NCBI GenBank assembly: GCA_005893295.1
Contig: VBOY01000011.1
Location: forward strand, 1 to 39,586
Direction of reading: 5' to 3'
DNA length: 39,586 bases
From: Candidatus Eiseniibacteriota bacterium
GTDB taxonomy: Bacteria; Eisenbacteria; RBG-16-71-46
The notes beneath the pieces are model-generated. The model saw only the letters and a list, made by a program, of their open reading frames with translations, searched no databases and was not told where the DNA came from. Shown here piece by piece: positions 25,552-33,545 of this stretch (within the stretch, counting starts at the first letter, position 1; each line of letters begins with the position of its first letter). Made by a program: the position numbers and the translations under genes.

Positions 25552-27662
25552 AGACTCGTCGGCGACGCCCGGCTCGTCCCGAGCGGCGCGGGCTCGAAGT
25601 CATCCTGCATGCCGAGTCGAGCGCCGACCCGCAGCGGGAAGCGCTCGGCACGGTTCTCGCGATCGCCACGCTCTCGCTCTTCGGCGTCGCCTTGCTGTTC
25701 ATGGCCTTGGGCCCTCACCGCATCGGCGACTACGGCACCGAGACCGACTTCTACGGCTCCTACGCCGAGGGCGCGCGACAGATCCAGCGCGGCGTACTCG
25801 ACCCATCGCGCTACGGCGTGGTGGGACCCATCTACGAGCTGGCGCTCGCCGGAGCCGGCCTGCTGGCGCGCGACCTGTTCCTCGCTGCCGAGTTGCTCTC
25901 GGCGGCGGCGGCGGTGGCGACGCTGCTTCTTTGGTTCGTGCTGCTCCGCCGGCGCCATGGCGCCTGGATCGGGCTCTTCGCGATCGCCTTCATGGCCACG
26001 AACCCGACGTTGTTCCACTACGGCTACTCGGCCTCGACCGACGCCTTGGCTCTCGCCCTGCAAGCTGGCGCACTGTGCCTCCTGTTCGCCACGTCGGGCC
26101 CACGCACCGCAGCGCTCGCGGGGTTGGTGGCCGCACTGGCGTTCCTCACCCGCTACACGGCGGTGACGTTGCTTCCCGCCGGGCTCATCGCCACCCTCGC
26201 CCGAGGCCGCGCAAGAGGCGATGGAGGACGCAAACAGGCGCTCGCCTTCGCGGCCGGCTTCCTGGCTCCGGTGGGGATCTGGATCGCCTACTCGCTCGCC
26301 TCCGGCACCGGGTTCGCGTTCCAGCTCCACCACAACCTCGCGTTCGAGGTCTACGCGCGGCCGCGCGGCATTCCGTGGGATGCCTACCAGCGCGATTTGC
26401 AGCCCGGCTTTCACTCGCTGTGGGACGTGATCGCGCGCGACCCCGCGGCGGTCGCGTGGCGGCTGCTCGTGAACTGCGGGGCGCACTTGGCCGAGGACGC
26501 ACGCCTGCTGCTCGGCTGGCCTGTGGCGGCGGCGGTCACGGCCGGCTTGGTGCTCGGCGCGTGGAGCGGAGCCCTGCGCCGAGCATGCCCGCTCGCCGCG
26601 ACCGGCGTGCTTTGTTTTTTGTCGTTCGTGCCGGTTTTCTACTCGGATCGTTACTCGCTTGCGCTGCTGCCGTTCTACGCCGCGCTCGCTGCCTATGCAT
26701 TCGCCTCGCCACGCTTCGCGTTCGCCGTGACGAGGAGATCGCCGGCAAAGCGCGGGCGCGGCATTCCGCTCAAGACCGTGCTGGCGCTGGTGCCTCTGGC
26801 GCTGTCCCTGGCGGCATCCGTCCGACTTCAGCGGATGGTCCTCACCCAACAACCCACCGAAGCACTCGACGCCGGCCGCGTGCTTCGCGCTCTCGCGCAT
26901 CCCGGGGAGCGCGTGATCGCGCGCAAGCCCCAGGTCGCTTACCTGGGCGGCATCGAGGCGTTGCCGTTCCCCTTCGCCGAGTCACTCCAGGAGCTGGCCG
27001 CTTACGCGCGGGTGCACAAAGCACGCTGGCTCTTCTACGGATGGCCCGAGGTGGAGGCCCGTCCCTGGTACCGGCATTTGATCGACACCACGGGAGCGGT
27101 CCCCGGGCTCACCGTGCGGTACGCGAGAATGTGGACCTGGCGGCCCGGGGTGCTCTACGAGATCGGGCCGGCGTTCGGCGAGCGTCCCTCCTGGTACGAC
27201 GACTCGCTGCTGGTCGCGCTTCACGACACGCGGGTGCGGCTGCTGGAGCGGCCAGGCGATGCGGATCTCCTGGCTCTGGCCGGAGTCATCGAGCTCGATC
27301 GCGGCCTGGTGCGGGACGCGACCGAGCACCTGGAGCGCGCGGCCGACCGGCGGCCGACCGATCCCCACGTGTTGCTGCCGTTGGGCCAGGCCCTGCTGCA
27401 ATCCGGCGACCCGCGGCGGGCCTCGATCGCGTTCACGCGCGCCGAGCAGGTCTCTCCGGGCAACCTCGAGGCACGCCTGGGCCGGGGCTGGGCGAGCCTG
27501 CTGGCGGGCCAGCGCGAGGAAGCGGCCTCGCTGTGGCGCCCGGTGATCGGGCTCACCCGCGACGCCATCACGCTGGAGCGCATGGCCGCGCTCTATCAGG
27601 AGCTCGGGGATGACAGCGCGGCGGCCGTGGCACGCGCGGCACGGCGCCGACTCGGGCCATAG
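25548..27662 (+). CDS. Polytopic membrane protein (ArnT/GT39-like) with C-terminal TPR repeats
   Basis: A 704-residue protein. After a basic, 30-residue N-terminus it has about 10-11 hydrophobic segments (about 35-430). The first outer loop carries IGDYGTETDFYGSYAEGARQI, an acidic pair followed by Tyr-rich sequence as in GT39/ArnT-like dolichyl- or polyprenyl-phosphate-sugar transferases. A soluble part (about 440-560) and TPR-like repeats (about 565-700: LLALAGVIELDRGLVRDA, PLGQALLQSGDPRRASIAF) follow. GTG at 25548 overlaps the stop of the phosphoesterase remnant (GTGA), hence coupled translation; no separate ribosome-binding site is evident. Function inferred only as cell-envelope glycosylation or similar. 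Confidence 0.82.
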   Translation: MKTRRRRPARPERRGLEVILHAESSADPQREALGTVLAIATLSLFGVALLFMALGPHRIGDYGTETDFYGSYAEGARQIQRGVLDPSRYGVVGPIYELALAGAGLLARDLFLAAELLSAAAAVATLLLWFVLLRRRHGAWIGLFAIAFMATNPTLFHYGYSASTDALALALQAGALCLLFATSGPRTAALAGLVAALAFLTRYTAVTLLPAGLIATLARGRARGDGGRKQALAFAAGFLAPVGIWIAYSLASGTGFAFQLHHNLAFEVYARPRGIPWDAYQRDLQPGFHSLWDVIARDPAAVAWRLLVNCGAHLAEDARLLLGWPVAAAVTAGLVLGAWSGALRRACPLAATGVLCFLSFVPVFYSDRYSLALLPFYAALAAYAFASPRFAFAVTRRSPAKRGRGIPLKTVLALVPLALSLAASVRLQRMVLTQQPTEALDAGRVLRALAHPGERVIARKPQVAYLGGIEALPFPFAESLQELAAYARVHKARWLFYGWPEVEARPWYRHLIDTTGAVPGLTVRYARMWTWRPGVLYEIGPAFGERPSWYDDSLLVALHDTRVRLLERPGDADLLALAGVIELDRGLVRDATEHLERAADRRPTDPHVLLPLGQALLQSGDPRRASIAFTRAEQVSPGNLEARLGRGWASLLAGQREEAASLWRPVIGLTRDAITLERMAALYQELGDDSAAAVARAARRRLGP

Positions 27663-27725
27663 GGAATCGCGCGTCCGGCTCCGCTTCCGTCTGCGGGACC
27701 CCCTGACCCCAGCCCGAGGAAGCGG

Positions 27726-28511
27726 ATGAAGATCCTCTGTACGTGGTTGGCGTTGGCATCGCTCGCCTGGCCGGCGAGCGTGACTCACGCCGAAGTCAAG
27801 ACCCGAGAGATCGACTACACGCAGGGTGAGACGCCTCTGCAGGGCACGCTCGCTCGGAACGACGCAATCAAGGGGAAACGTCCGGGCGTGCTCGTGGTTC
27901 ACGAATGGTGGGGACACAACGCTCATGCGCGCAGGCAAGCGGAGCGCCTGGCGCGGGCCGGATACGTGGCGTTCGCGCTCGACATGTACGGCAAGGGCAA
28001 GGTGACCACGCACCCCGATGAGGCCCAGGCGTTCGTGGCCGAGGCGACCAAGGACCCGGCGGTCATGGCGGCACGCTTCGAGGCGGCGCGCCAGCAGCTG
28101 GTGCAGGATCCGCACGTGGATTCGACGCGCATCGCGGCGATCGGGTACTGCTTCGGGGGCGCGGTCGTGCTCGGAATGGCCCGCTCGGGCGCGGATCTCA
28201 AGGCGGTGGCGACGTTCCATGGAGCCCTCGCCACGCGGCATCCGGCCGAGCCCGGCATGGTTCGCGCCCGCATCCTGGTCATGACGGGCGCCGCGGATTC
28301 CCTGGTGCCCCCCGCACAAGTCGCGGCGTTCGAGCAGGAGATGAGAGCGGCGGGAGTACACTTCGATGTGATCCGCTACCCGGGCGCAAAACATGGGTTC
28401 ACCAACCCGGATGCCGCCTCGTATGGCATGGAGTCGTTGGCTTACAACGCCGACGCGGATCGGAAGTCCTGGGCGGCGTTGCTCAGGTTCTTCCGGCAGG
28501 CGCTGAAGTAG
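27726..28511 (+). CDS. Secreted dienelactone hydrolase family protein
   Basis: A 261-residue alpha/beta hydrolase. Residues 1-22 form a signal peptide (ALASLAWPASVTHA, cleavage after A-x-A), so it acts outside the cytoplasm. Features of the family are VLVVHEWWG (55-63), the nucleophile elbow GYCFGG (Cys142), Asp191 after MTGAAD, and His223 in AKHGF; a Cys rather than Ser nucleophile is characteristic of dienelactone hydrolases. Natural substrate is unknown; many secreted paralogues are general esterases. GAGGAAGCGG precedes the ATG. It is isolated, converging on the next gene. Confidence 0.93.
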   Translation: MKILCTWLALASLAWPASVTHAEVKTREIDYTQGETPLQGTLARNDAIKGKRPGVLVVHEWWGHNAHARRQAERLARAGYVAFALDMYGKGKVTTHPDEAQAFVAEATKDPAVMAARFEAARQQLVQDPHVDSTRIAAIGYCFGGAVVLGMARSGADLKAVATFHGALATRHPAEPGMVRARILVMTGAADSLVPPAQVAAFEQEMRAAGVHFDVIRYPGAKHGFTNPDAASYGMESLAYNADADRKSWAALLRFFRQALK

Positions 28512-28589
28512 CGAGCTCGCGCGTCTCTGCAGGCGCGGAGTCGCGGCTTGCTGCTCGACGCATACGCGCGCGCCCGGCGAGTCACGCTG

Positions 28590-29639
28590 TCACTTTCGCT
28601 TCGAGAAAGGGCTTTCCCAAGCGATCACCATGCGCCATTGGCCGGTGTCGTCCTTGCGCCACAGGTGTGCGAACGCACCGGTGTCGGGCCTCGCGGCGCC
28701 CCGCGCGCGGGCGATCATGAGCCCGTACGCGTAGCCCAGATCCCAGGACTTGGCGACGCCGTTGCCGCGGTATTCCCACGTGGCCTCACGCGGCTGCCCT
28801 TGGAACGCGGCCGCCGCGGCGTCCGGGCCGAGCACCGGCAGCGCCCCGTCGAGATCGGTGCGCAGGTCACCCGCCGACACCTCGCGGAACGCACGTTCCC
28901 AGGCGCTCTTGCGCGCATGCCAGGTGAGCGTGCGCTCCGCCGCCATCAGCTGGTTCTTCTCGTGCGCGGTGCGCCGGTACTCGTAGTCGGCGCGGCTACG
29001 CACGCCGGCGTTGAAGAGCCCCACGCCGAGGCCGAGACCGCCCGATCCCACCGAAACACCGGCACCGGTGCCGACCCCGATGCTGGCGCCGCCGCGTCCC
29101 ATGCCCGCGCCGACCTCGAACCCGCTCCTCTTCCACGCGTTCGAGTCCGGAGGAGCGTGGCCCGGACCTTCGCGCACCTTGACCTCCCGCGGGCCGTGCT
29201 CGGGTCTCGGGTGCGAGGTGCCACAATCGAGCGCCACCTCCCAGGCCCCACGGGCGTTTCTACGCCAGACGGTGACGAAGTGACCGTGGTCCTCCTTCGC
29301 ATTGGCGCTCGCCCGATACATCCAGGGGCCGGTCGAGAACCCCAGGTCACCGGCGCCCGACAGCTCGACGAACTCGGGGGCCCATTCGAGCACGCCCGGC
29401 ACGTCGCGGCGCACGAGCCAGCTCTGCTTGCCGTTGATCGGCCCCGGACGAAACACCACCGCATCGTCGGCCAGGTAGGTGAGGAACGCCGCACGCATGC
29501 CCTTGGCGACCGATAGAGCCGAGAACGCGCGTTCGGCGCCGATCAACGAGTCGATCGGGCGCGCGGCCGCAACCGCGAGCGTGGTGAACAGGCCGAATGC
29601 GACCAGCAAGGACCCGAACCGAGAAAGATTCTGGAGCAC
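28590..29639 (-). CDS. Exported protein with two NTF2/DUF4440-like domains and a Gly-rich linker
   Basis: A 349-residue protein. A signal peptide spans about 1-26 (LLVAFGLFTTLAVAAA). Residues about 28-145 form one NTF2-like (DUF4440) domain (SLIGAERAFSALSVAKGM, FLTYLADDAVVFRPG); residues about 222-345 form a second (LMAAERTLTWHARKSAWERAF, HLWRKDDTGQWRM). Between them 175-212 is a glycine/valine-rich run resembling a fibre-like or glycine-zipper linker. NTF2-like domains bind small ligands or have lyase/isomerase activity; no catalytic residues can be assigned. GTG at 29639 has GGAGG about 7 bases upstream. Its neighbour upstream on the same strand is the NHL protein. Confidence 0.78.
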   Translation of the reverse strand: MLQNLSRFGSLLVAFGLFTTLAVAAARPIDSLIGAERAFSALSVAKGMRAAFLTYLADDAVVFRPGPINGKQSWLVRRDVPGVLEWAPEFVELSGAGDLGFSTGPWMYRASANAKEDHGHFVTVWRRNARGAWEVALDCGTSHPRPEHGPREVKVREGPGHAPPDSNAWKRSGFEVGAGMGRGGASIGVGTGAGVSVGSGGLGLGVGLFNAGVRSRADYEYRRTAHEKNQLMAAERTLTWHARKSAWERAFREVSAGDLRTDLDGALPVLGPDAAAAAFQGQPREATWEYRGNGVAKSWDLGYAYGLMIARARGAARPDTGAFAHLWRKDDTGQWRMVIAWESPFSKRK

Positions 29640-29680
29640 GCGAGGCCCTCCGAGGGGCGGGAGGGCTGTCGCGCTTCTCG

Positions 29681-29779
29681 CTAGCCTGCGTACTCGTATG
29701 TGACCTCGATCAAGCTGCCGCGCCAGTAGGGGATCCAGTAATCCCCGAAGCCGGGGCGACTCCGGTGGCGCTCACCGGC
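29681..29779 (-). pseudogene. Orphan C-terminal fragment
   Basis: Between the NHL gene and the NTF2-like gene, a minus-strand frame reads AVSVTWAGERHRSRPGFGDY and IPYWRGSLIEVTYEYAG before TAG at 29683-29681. The text looks like the end of a beta-rich domain and has coding character, but there is no start codon with a ribosome-binding site, and it runs out of frame into the end of the NHL gene. It could be a remnant of a gene displaced by or deleted into its neighbour, or chance. Confidence 0.25.
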
Positions 29780-29784
29780 CCACG

Positions 29785-30765
29785 TCACCGATACCGCGCC
29801 TTGATTCGGCCCCAGCTCGTGGTCTCGACTGGTACGACGCTGTCGCCGCCAAACTTGGTGGCATCGTGTTGCGTGCCATCGGTCACGAACACGTTTCCCG
29901 TGCCGTCGATCGCGACGCCGACGATGCCCTCGAACTGACCGTCACCGCTCCCGTAAGTGCCCCACGAGGTGAGGAAGGTCCCGTCGGTCTTGAAGGCTTG
30001 AACGCGGAAAACGTCCACCGCGCAGACGACGCCCGACGACGAGACGGCGACATCCTCCGGGAAGTCGAACTGTCCGTCCCCGACGCCGTGGGATCCCCAC
30101 TGGCCGAGATACGAGCCCGCGCTGCTGAACTTCTGCACCCGATGATTCCCGAAGTCCGCCACGTACAGGTTGTCCGAAGCATCGAAGCCCATTCCGCCCG
30201 GCTGGTTCAGCTGCCCATTGCCCGAGCCATCGCTGCCGAACTGGGTCAGGAACGTGCCGTCGCTCGAGAATTTCTGGATGCGAGCAGCGGTGCCGGCGAA
30301 ACCGCTCGTGACGTAGACGTTCCCGGCGTGGTCGACGCCGATCGACCTGGGGAAGTTGAACTCATTGGAACCCGTGCCCGCCGAGCCCCACGTGCGCACG
30401 AAGCCTCCGGTGTCGGTGAGCTCCTGCACGCGGCTGTTTCCGGCCTCCAAGACGTAGAGGTGTCCGTTGGGCCCAATCGCGAGATCCTCGGGGACCTCGA
30501 ATTCACCGTTCCCGGTCCCGAAGGTTCCCCACTGTGAGACGTACACACCATTGTTGGTGAACTTCTGAATTCGATCGTTATTCTGGTCTGCGATGTAGAC
30601 GTTGCCCGCCACGTCCGTGGCCACACCACGAGGGTAGGCGAACTCGCCGTTGCCAGGCCCGGGGCTGCCCCACTGGAGAAGAAACGACGGAGGTGTTTCG
30701 CTCGCCACCGCGACCTGGGCGGCGAGAACGGCAAACAACGGAAGAAGCCTCGCGACGCGTTTCAT
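29785..30765 (-). CDS. Secreted NHL-repeat beta-propeller protein
   Basis: A 326-residue protein. Signal peptide about 1-22 (LLPLFAVLAAQVAVA). Six NHL repeats of about 45 residues make a six-bladed propeller; each blade has the pattern WGxxGxGxGEFxxPxG(V/I)AxDxxGNVYVxDxxNxRIQKF. Such propellers bind proteins, RNA or peptides, or act as peptidyl lyases; no catalytic site is evident. The tail VPVETTSWGRIKARYR recurs, in my recollection, at the end of secreted proteins in Eisenbacteria-like genomes and may be a sorting signal. Start ATG at 30765 with GAGG upstream. A 15-base palindrome lies in its upstream region. Confidence 0.9.
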   Translation of the reverse strand: MKRVARLLPLFAVLAAQVAVASETPPSFLLQWGSPGPGNGEFAYPRGVATDVAGNVYIADQNNDRIQKFTNNGVYVSQWGTFGTGNGEFEVPEDLAIGPNGHLYVLEAGNSRVQELTDTGGFVRTWGSAGTGSNEFNFPRSIGVDHAGNVYVTSGFAGTAARIQKFSSDGTFLTQFGSDGSGNGQLNQPGGMGFDASDNLYVADFGNHRVQKFSSAGSYLGQWGSHGVGDGQFDFPEDVAVSSSGVVCAVDVFRVQAFKTDGTFLTSWGTYGSGDGQFEGIVGVAIDGTGNVFVTDGTQHDATKFGGDSVVPVETTSWGRIKARYR

Positions 30766-30911
30766 GATGCGGCCCTCATGCGACGCGCGGAGGGCGGGCG
30801 CCCTCCCGGGCCTCCCACGCGAACCGGTCTCGGGAAGGCTCCGCCTCTCACCGTCGAGCCGGACGGCTTACGATCCGGCCCTGCCGGTCCTATGTGCAGA
30901 CCGGCTATCTT

Positions 30912-30926
30912 ATAGGCTAAGCCTAT
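30912..30926. promoter_or_regulatory. 15-base palindrome upstream of the NHL gene
   Basis: ATAGGCT, A, AGCCTAT: perfect arms of 7 around one base. It lies 147 bases before the NHL ATG and just past the DUF2277 stop, in the most AT-rich part of the spacer (TATCTTATAGGC). It could be an operator or a small terminator of the DUF2277 transcript (no T-run). Confidence 0.4.
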
Positions 30927-30938
30927 GGGGGCGGCGGC

Positions 30939-31238
30939 TCAACCGTCAAAACGCGGCCGGACGTTTGCCCCGGTGCCGAAGCGCTTGGCCGTCCGCATTT
31001 GGGCCTTGATTGCCTCGGCCCCTCGATCGCGCGGAGGGGCCGTCGTGACCAAGGATTCGAGCAAGCGGCGGGCGATCACCGCGATGTCCTCGGCCGCCTT
31101 GTCGAACGCCCCCTGATTCGCCTGAGACGGCTTGTGGAACCCCGTCAGCTTGCGAACGAACTGGAGCGAGGCGGCGCGCACTTCGTCCGCGGACGCCGGG
31201 GGATCGAAGTTGAAGAGTGTCTTGATGTTCCTGCACAT
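30939..31238 (-). CDS. DUF2277 family protein
   Basis: A 99-residue protein of a widely conserved but uncharacterised family. The N-terminal signature MCRNIKTLFNFDPPA is diagnostic, followed by EVRAASLQFVRKLTGF, KPSQANQ and the C-terminal LVTTAPPR. Helical, cytoplasmic, no catalytic motif assigned; the N-terminal Cys is invariant in family members I recall. GGGAGG 7 bases upstream fixes the ATG at 31238; the longer open frame upstream is not used. It follows the flavoprotein gene by 49 bases on the same strand and may be the distal gene of the lipid cluster, or an independent gene. Confidence 0.93.
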   Translation of the reverse strand: MCRNIKTLFNFDPPASADEVRAASLQFVRKLTGFHKPSQANQGAFDKAAEDIAVIARRLLESLVTTAPPRDRGAEAIKAQMRTAKRFGTGANVRPRFDG

Positions 31239-31287
31239 CCCATGTCCTCCCGCAGGGTCTTGCGAAGGCTCCATCGGCACGACCGGC

Positions 31288-32442
31288 TCAAATCCTACCA
31301 CCCAAGCGGCGTGACGGGCCGAACTCGAACAGCGCCCGCGTGCCGCCGGCGACGCCGAGCAGGTGGGAGAGCGCGGTCGGCCACGAACGCAGCGCGCCAA
31401 GGGCAGGCGGAACGAGCCCGGGATGCCGGGCGAGCCACAGCATGCCTCGCGTGACGGTCGCGTAATCGCGTAGCAGGGCCGCACGCCCTCGCTCGAACTC
31501 GGGAAACCAGGAGTCCGCCTCTGCGACTCCGCGCGACGCGAAGCGCGCGAGCAGCTCTGCGCCCTGCAGCGCGTGGGTCATGCCGCCACCGGCGATCGGA
31601 TCGAGGGCTCCCGCCGCATCGCCCAGAAGCACCACGCCCGGCGCGGTGCCACTCCGCGCCCCCGCCAAGGGGAACGTTCCGCGCACGGGCGTCAGCCGGG
31701 ACGCTCCGCGGAGGCGCTCGGCGAGAAGTGGCTGTGCGTGCCACCAGCGCTCGAACAGGATCTCGGCCGGTGCGTGAAGCGGTTCTGCGTCGGCCAGTGC
31801 CGCGACCAGCAGCTCGCCTCGCGGGAGCGACGCGACGTAGAGCTCGTGGCCCTTGCCGAGGTAGATGTCGACCCAGGGCGACGCCTCGAAGCCGTCGGCG
31901 ACCCGAAAGTGGGCCCGCATACCAAGCCGGCGCCGCCGCAGCGCTCGATCGAGTCCCAGCGCCCGCCGGATGCGCGAGTGGACACCGTCCGCCGCGACGA
32001 TCAACGGCGCCCGATGCGCGGCTCCGTCGATCATCAGGCCGGTGACCCGACCGCGCTCGACGATCGGACCCTCGACCATCGCTTTCGTCCGTGCGCGCAC
32101 GCCGGCGGTACCCGCCGCCGCCTCGAAGAGCACCCGGTCGAGCACGACGCGGCGCTGGGCGAGACCTTCCCGCGGGCCGGCGCCAGCCGGAAACCGCCCA
32201 GACACCACCCTTCCGCGGAAGTGGTAGCGAACCCCTCGAAACGGCATCCCTCCCACCCCGTCGACCAGACCGAGACGCCGCAGCACCGCGACCCCGGCCG
32301 GCATGAGTCCCTCTCCGCACGCCTTCTCGCGCGGGAAATCGTCACGCTCGAACAGCTCGACCGCGAGCCCCGCGCGTCCCAGAAGGATCGCCAGCGTGGA
32401 GCCGGCGACGCCTCCTCCCGCGATCAGGACGTCGGGCTTCAT
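31288..32442 (-). CDS. FAD-dependent oxidoreductase, geranylgeranyl reductase / aromatic hydroxylase type
   Basis: A 384-residue flavoprotein of the PHBH-like fold. FAD-binding GGGVAGS is at 9-15 and the acidic ERDDFPREKACGEGL follows with the CGxGL pattern of geranylgeranyl-reductase-family members; ADGVHSRIRRALG and LLGDAAGALDPIAGGGM are the second and third FAD motifs. It could reduce isoprenoid-type double bonds or hydroxylate a phenolic lipid; the location directly behind a type III PKS parallels SrsC, the flavin hydroxylase that oxidises alkylresorcinols to quinones in Streptomyces griseus. ATG at 32442 lies 17 bases after the PKS stop, so same operon. The C-terminal part (about 300-384) is hydrophobic and could approach the membrane. 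Confidence 0.9.
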   Translation of the reverse strand: MKPDVLIAGGGVAGSTLAILLGRAGLAVELFERDDFPREKACGEGLMPAGVAVLRRLGLVDGVGGMPFRGVRYHFRGRVVSGRFPAGAGPREGLAQRRVVLDRVLFEAAAGTAGVRARTKAMVEGPIVERGRVTGLMIDGAAHRAPLIVAADGVHSRIRRALGLDRALRRRRLGMRAHFRVADGFEASPWVDIYLGKGHELYVASLPRGELLVAALADAEPLHAPAEILFERWWHAQPLLAERLRGASRLTPVRGTFPLAGARSGTAPGVVLLGDAAGALDPIAGGGMTHALQGAELLARFASRGVAEADSWFPEFERGRAALLRDYATVTRGMLWLARHPGLVPPALGALRSWPTALSHLLGVAGGTRALFEFGPSRRLGGRI

Positions 32443-32459
32443 GGGGCCTCGCCGAGTGC

Positions 32460-33536
32460 TCAATCCCAGCGCAGCAGCAGCATGTCCGCGCTGAAGCCCG
32501 GGCCGAAGGCGGCGAGCAGACCATGAGCACCGCTCGCCGGCGTGTGCCGCGCGAGCCATTCGTGAAGCACGAACAGAACCGATGCGCTCGACTGGTTGCC
32601 GTACTCACGCAGCACGTGCCAGGAGCACTCCGTGTCCTGGCGCGTGAGACCGAGCTCCTCCTCGATGAAGCAAAGAAGCTTCTGCCCGCCGGGGTGGACG
32701 ATGAAGGCGGACAGCTCCTCGCGGCGCAGGCCAGCGCGCGCCAGGAAACCGTCCACCAGCCCCCGGACGCGCTCGCGAATCATGTCGGGCACTTCGCGCG
32801 AGAGAACGATATGGAAACCACCCTCCTTGAGATCGAACCCCATCGCATCGAGGGAGCGCGGGAAGAGATAGCTTTCGGTCCGGACGATTCGCGGCCCCCT
32901 TCCCTCGTGTCCTACCACGACGACCGCCGCCGCGCCGTCGCCAAACAGGATCGAGGAGATGAGATTGGCCTGCGAGGTATCGTGCCTCTGGAACGTGAGG
33001 CTGGGCAGCTCCACCGCCACGATCAGCACCGTAGCCCCGGAATATGCGCGCAGGAAATCGGCAGCGCGTGCCAGCGCGGAAGCCCCGGCCGCGCAGCCCA
33101 GCTCCGTGATCGGCAGCCGGCGCACGTCGGGCCGGAAGCCGAAGCGGTTCGCGAGGTGCGCATCGAGCGAAGGAATCATCACCCCGGTACACGACACGGT
33201 GATCACCAGGTCGACAGCCGTGGGCGGGAGCCCGGCGCGTGCCAGGCAATCGGCCGTCACCTCGGCCCCGAGCCGAACCGAGTGCTCGGCGTACGCCCGG
33301 CTGATCTCATCGAGCGGTCGAGGCTCGATGATGTCGTCGATCGGCTGGACGCAATAGCGCTGGTTCACCTCCGAGTGCCCGACGATGGCCAGCATCGCCT
33401 GCAATCGCGCCCCATCCAACGAAAAGACGCGTTGCAAATACGCTCTCACCTCGTCCTGACCGATGCAGAACGGAGGCACGGCCGTGGCCGTGGCCGCGAT
33501 GGTGACCGGCCCTTCGGACCGGCGTTCCGGAGTCAT
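32460..33536 (-). CDS. Type III polyketide synthase (chalcone/stilbene synthase family)
   Basis: A 358-residue homodimeric-type enzyme that extends an acyl starter with malonyl-CoA and cyclises the chain. The catalytic triad is visible: Cys148 in ITELGCAAGAS, His281 in FIVHPGGQK and Asn314 in YGNQSSAS; LLFGDG-like ILFGDGAAAVVVV and the C-terminal AFGPGFSADM loop (GFGPG in plants) are also present. TCTGVMIPS-like SCTGVMIPSLDAHL is conserved. Bacterial relatives make alkylpyrones or alkylresorcinols from long-chain acyl starters. The operon also contains a YceI-like protein upstream (9 bases) and a flavoprotein downstream (17 bases). ATG 33536 has only a weak ribosome-binding site, consistent with coupling. 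Confidence 0.95.
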   Translation of the reverse strand: MTPERRSEGPVTIAATATAVPPFCIGQDEVRAYLQRVFSLDGARLQAMLAIVGHSEVNQRYCVQPIDDIIEPRPLDEISRAYAEHSVRLGAEVTADCLARAGLPPTAVDLVITVSCTGVMIPSLDAHLANRFGFRPDVRRLPITELGCAAGASALARAADFLRAYSGATVLIVAVELPSLTFQRHDTSQANLISSILFGDGAAAVVVVGHEGRGPRIVRTESYLFPRSLDAMGFDLKEGGFHIVLSREVPDMIRERVRGLVDGFLARAGLRREELSAFIVHPGGQKLLCFIEEELGLTRQDTECSWHVLREYGNQSSASVLFVLHEWLARHTPASGAHGLLAAFGPGFSADMLLLRWD

Positions 33537-33545
33537 ACCGCCGGC

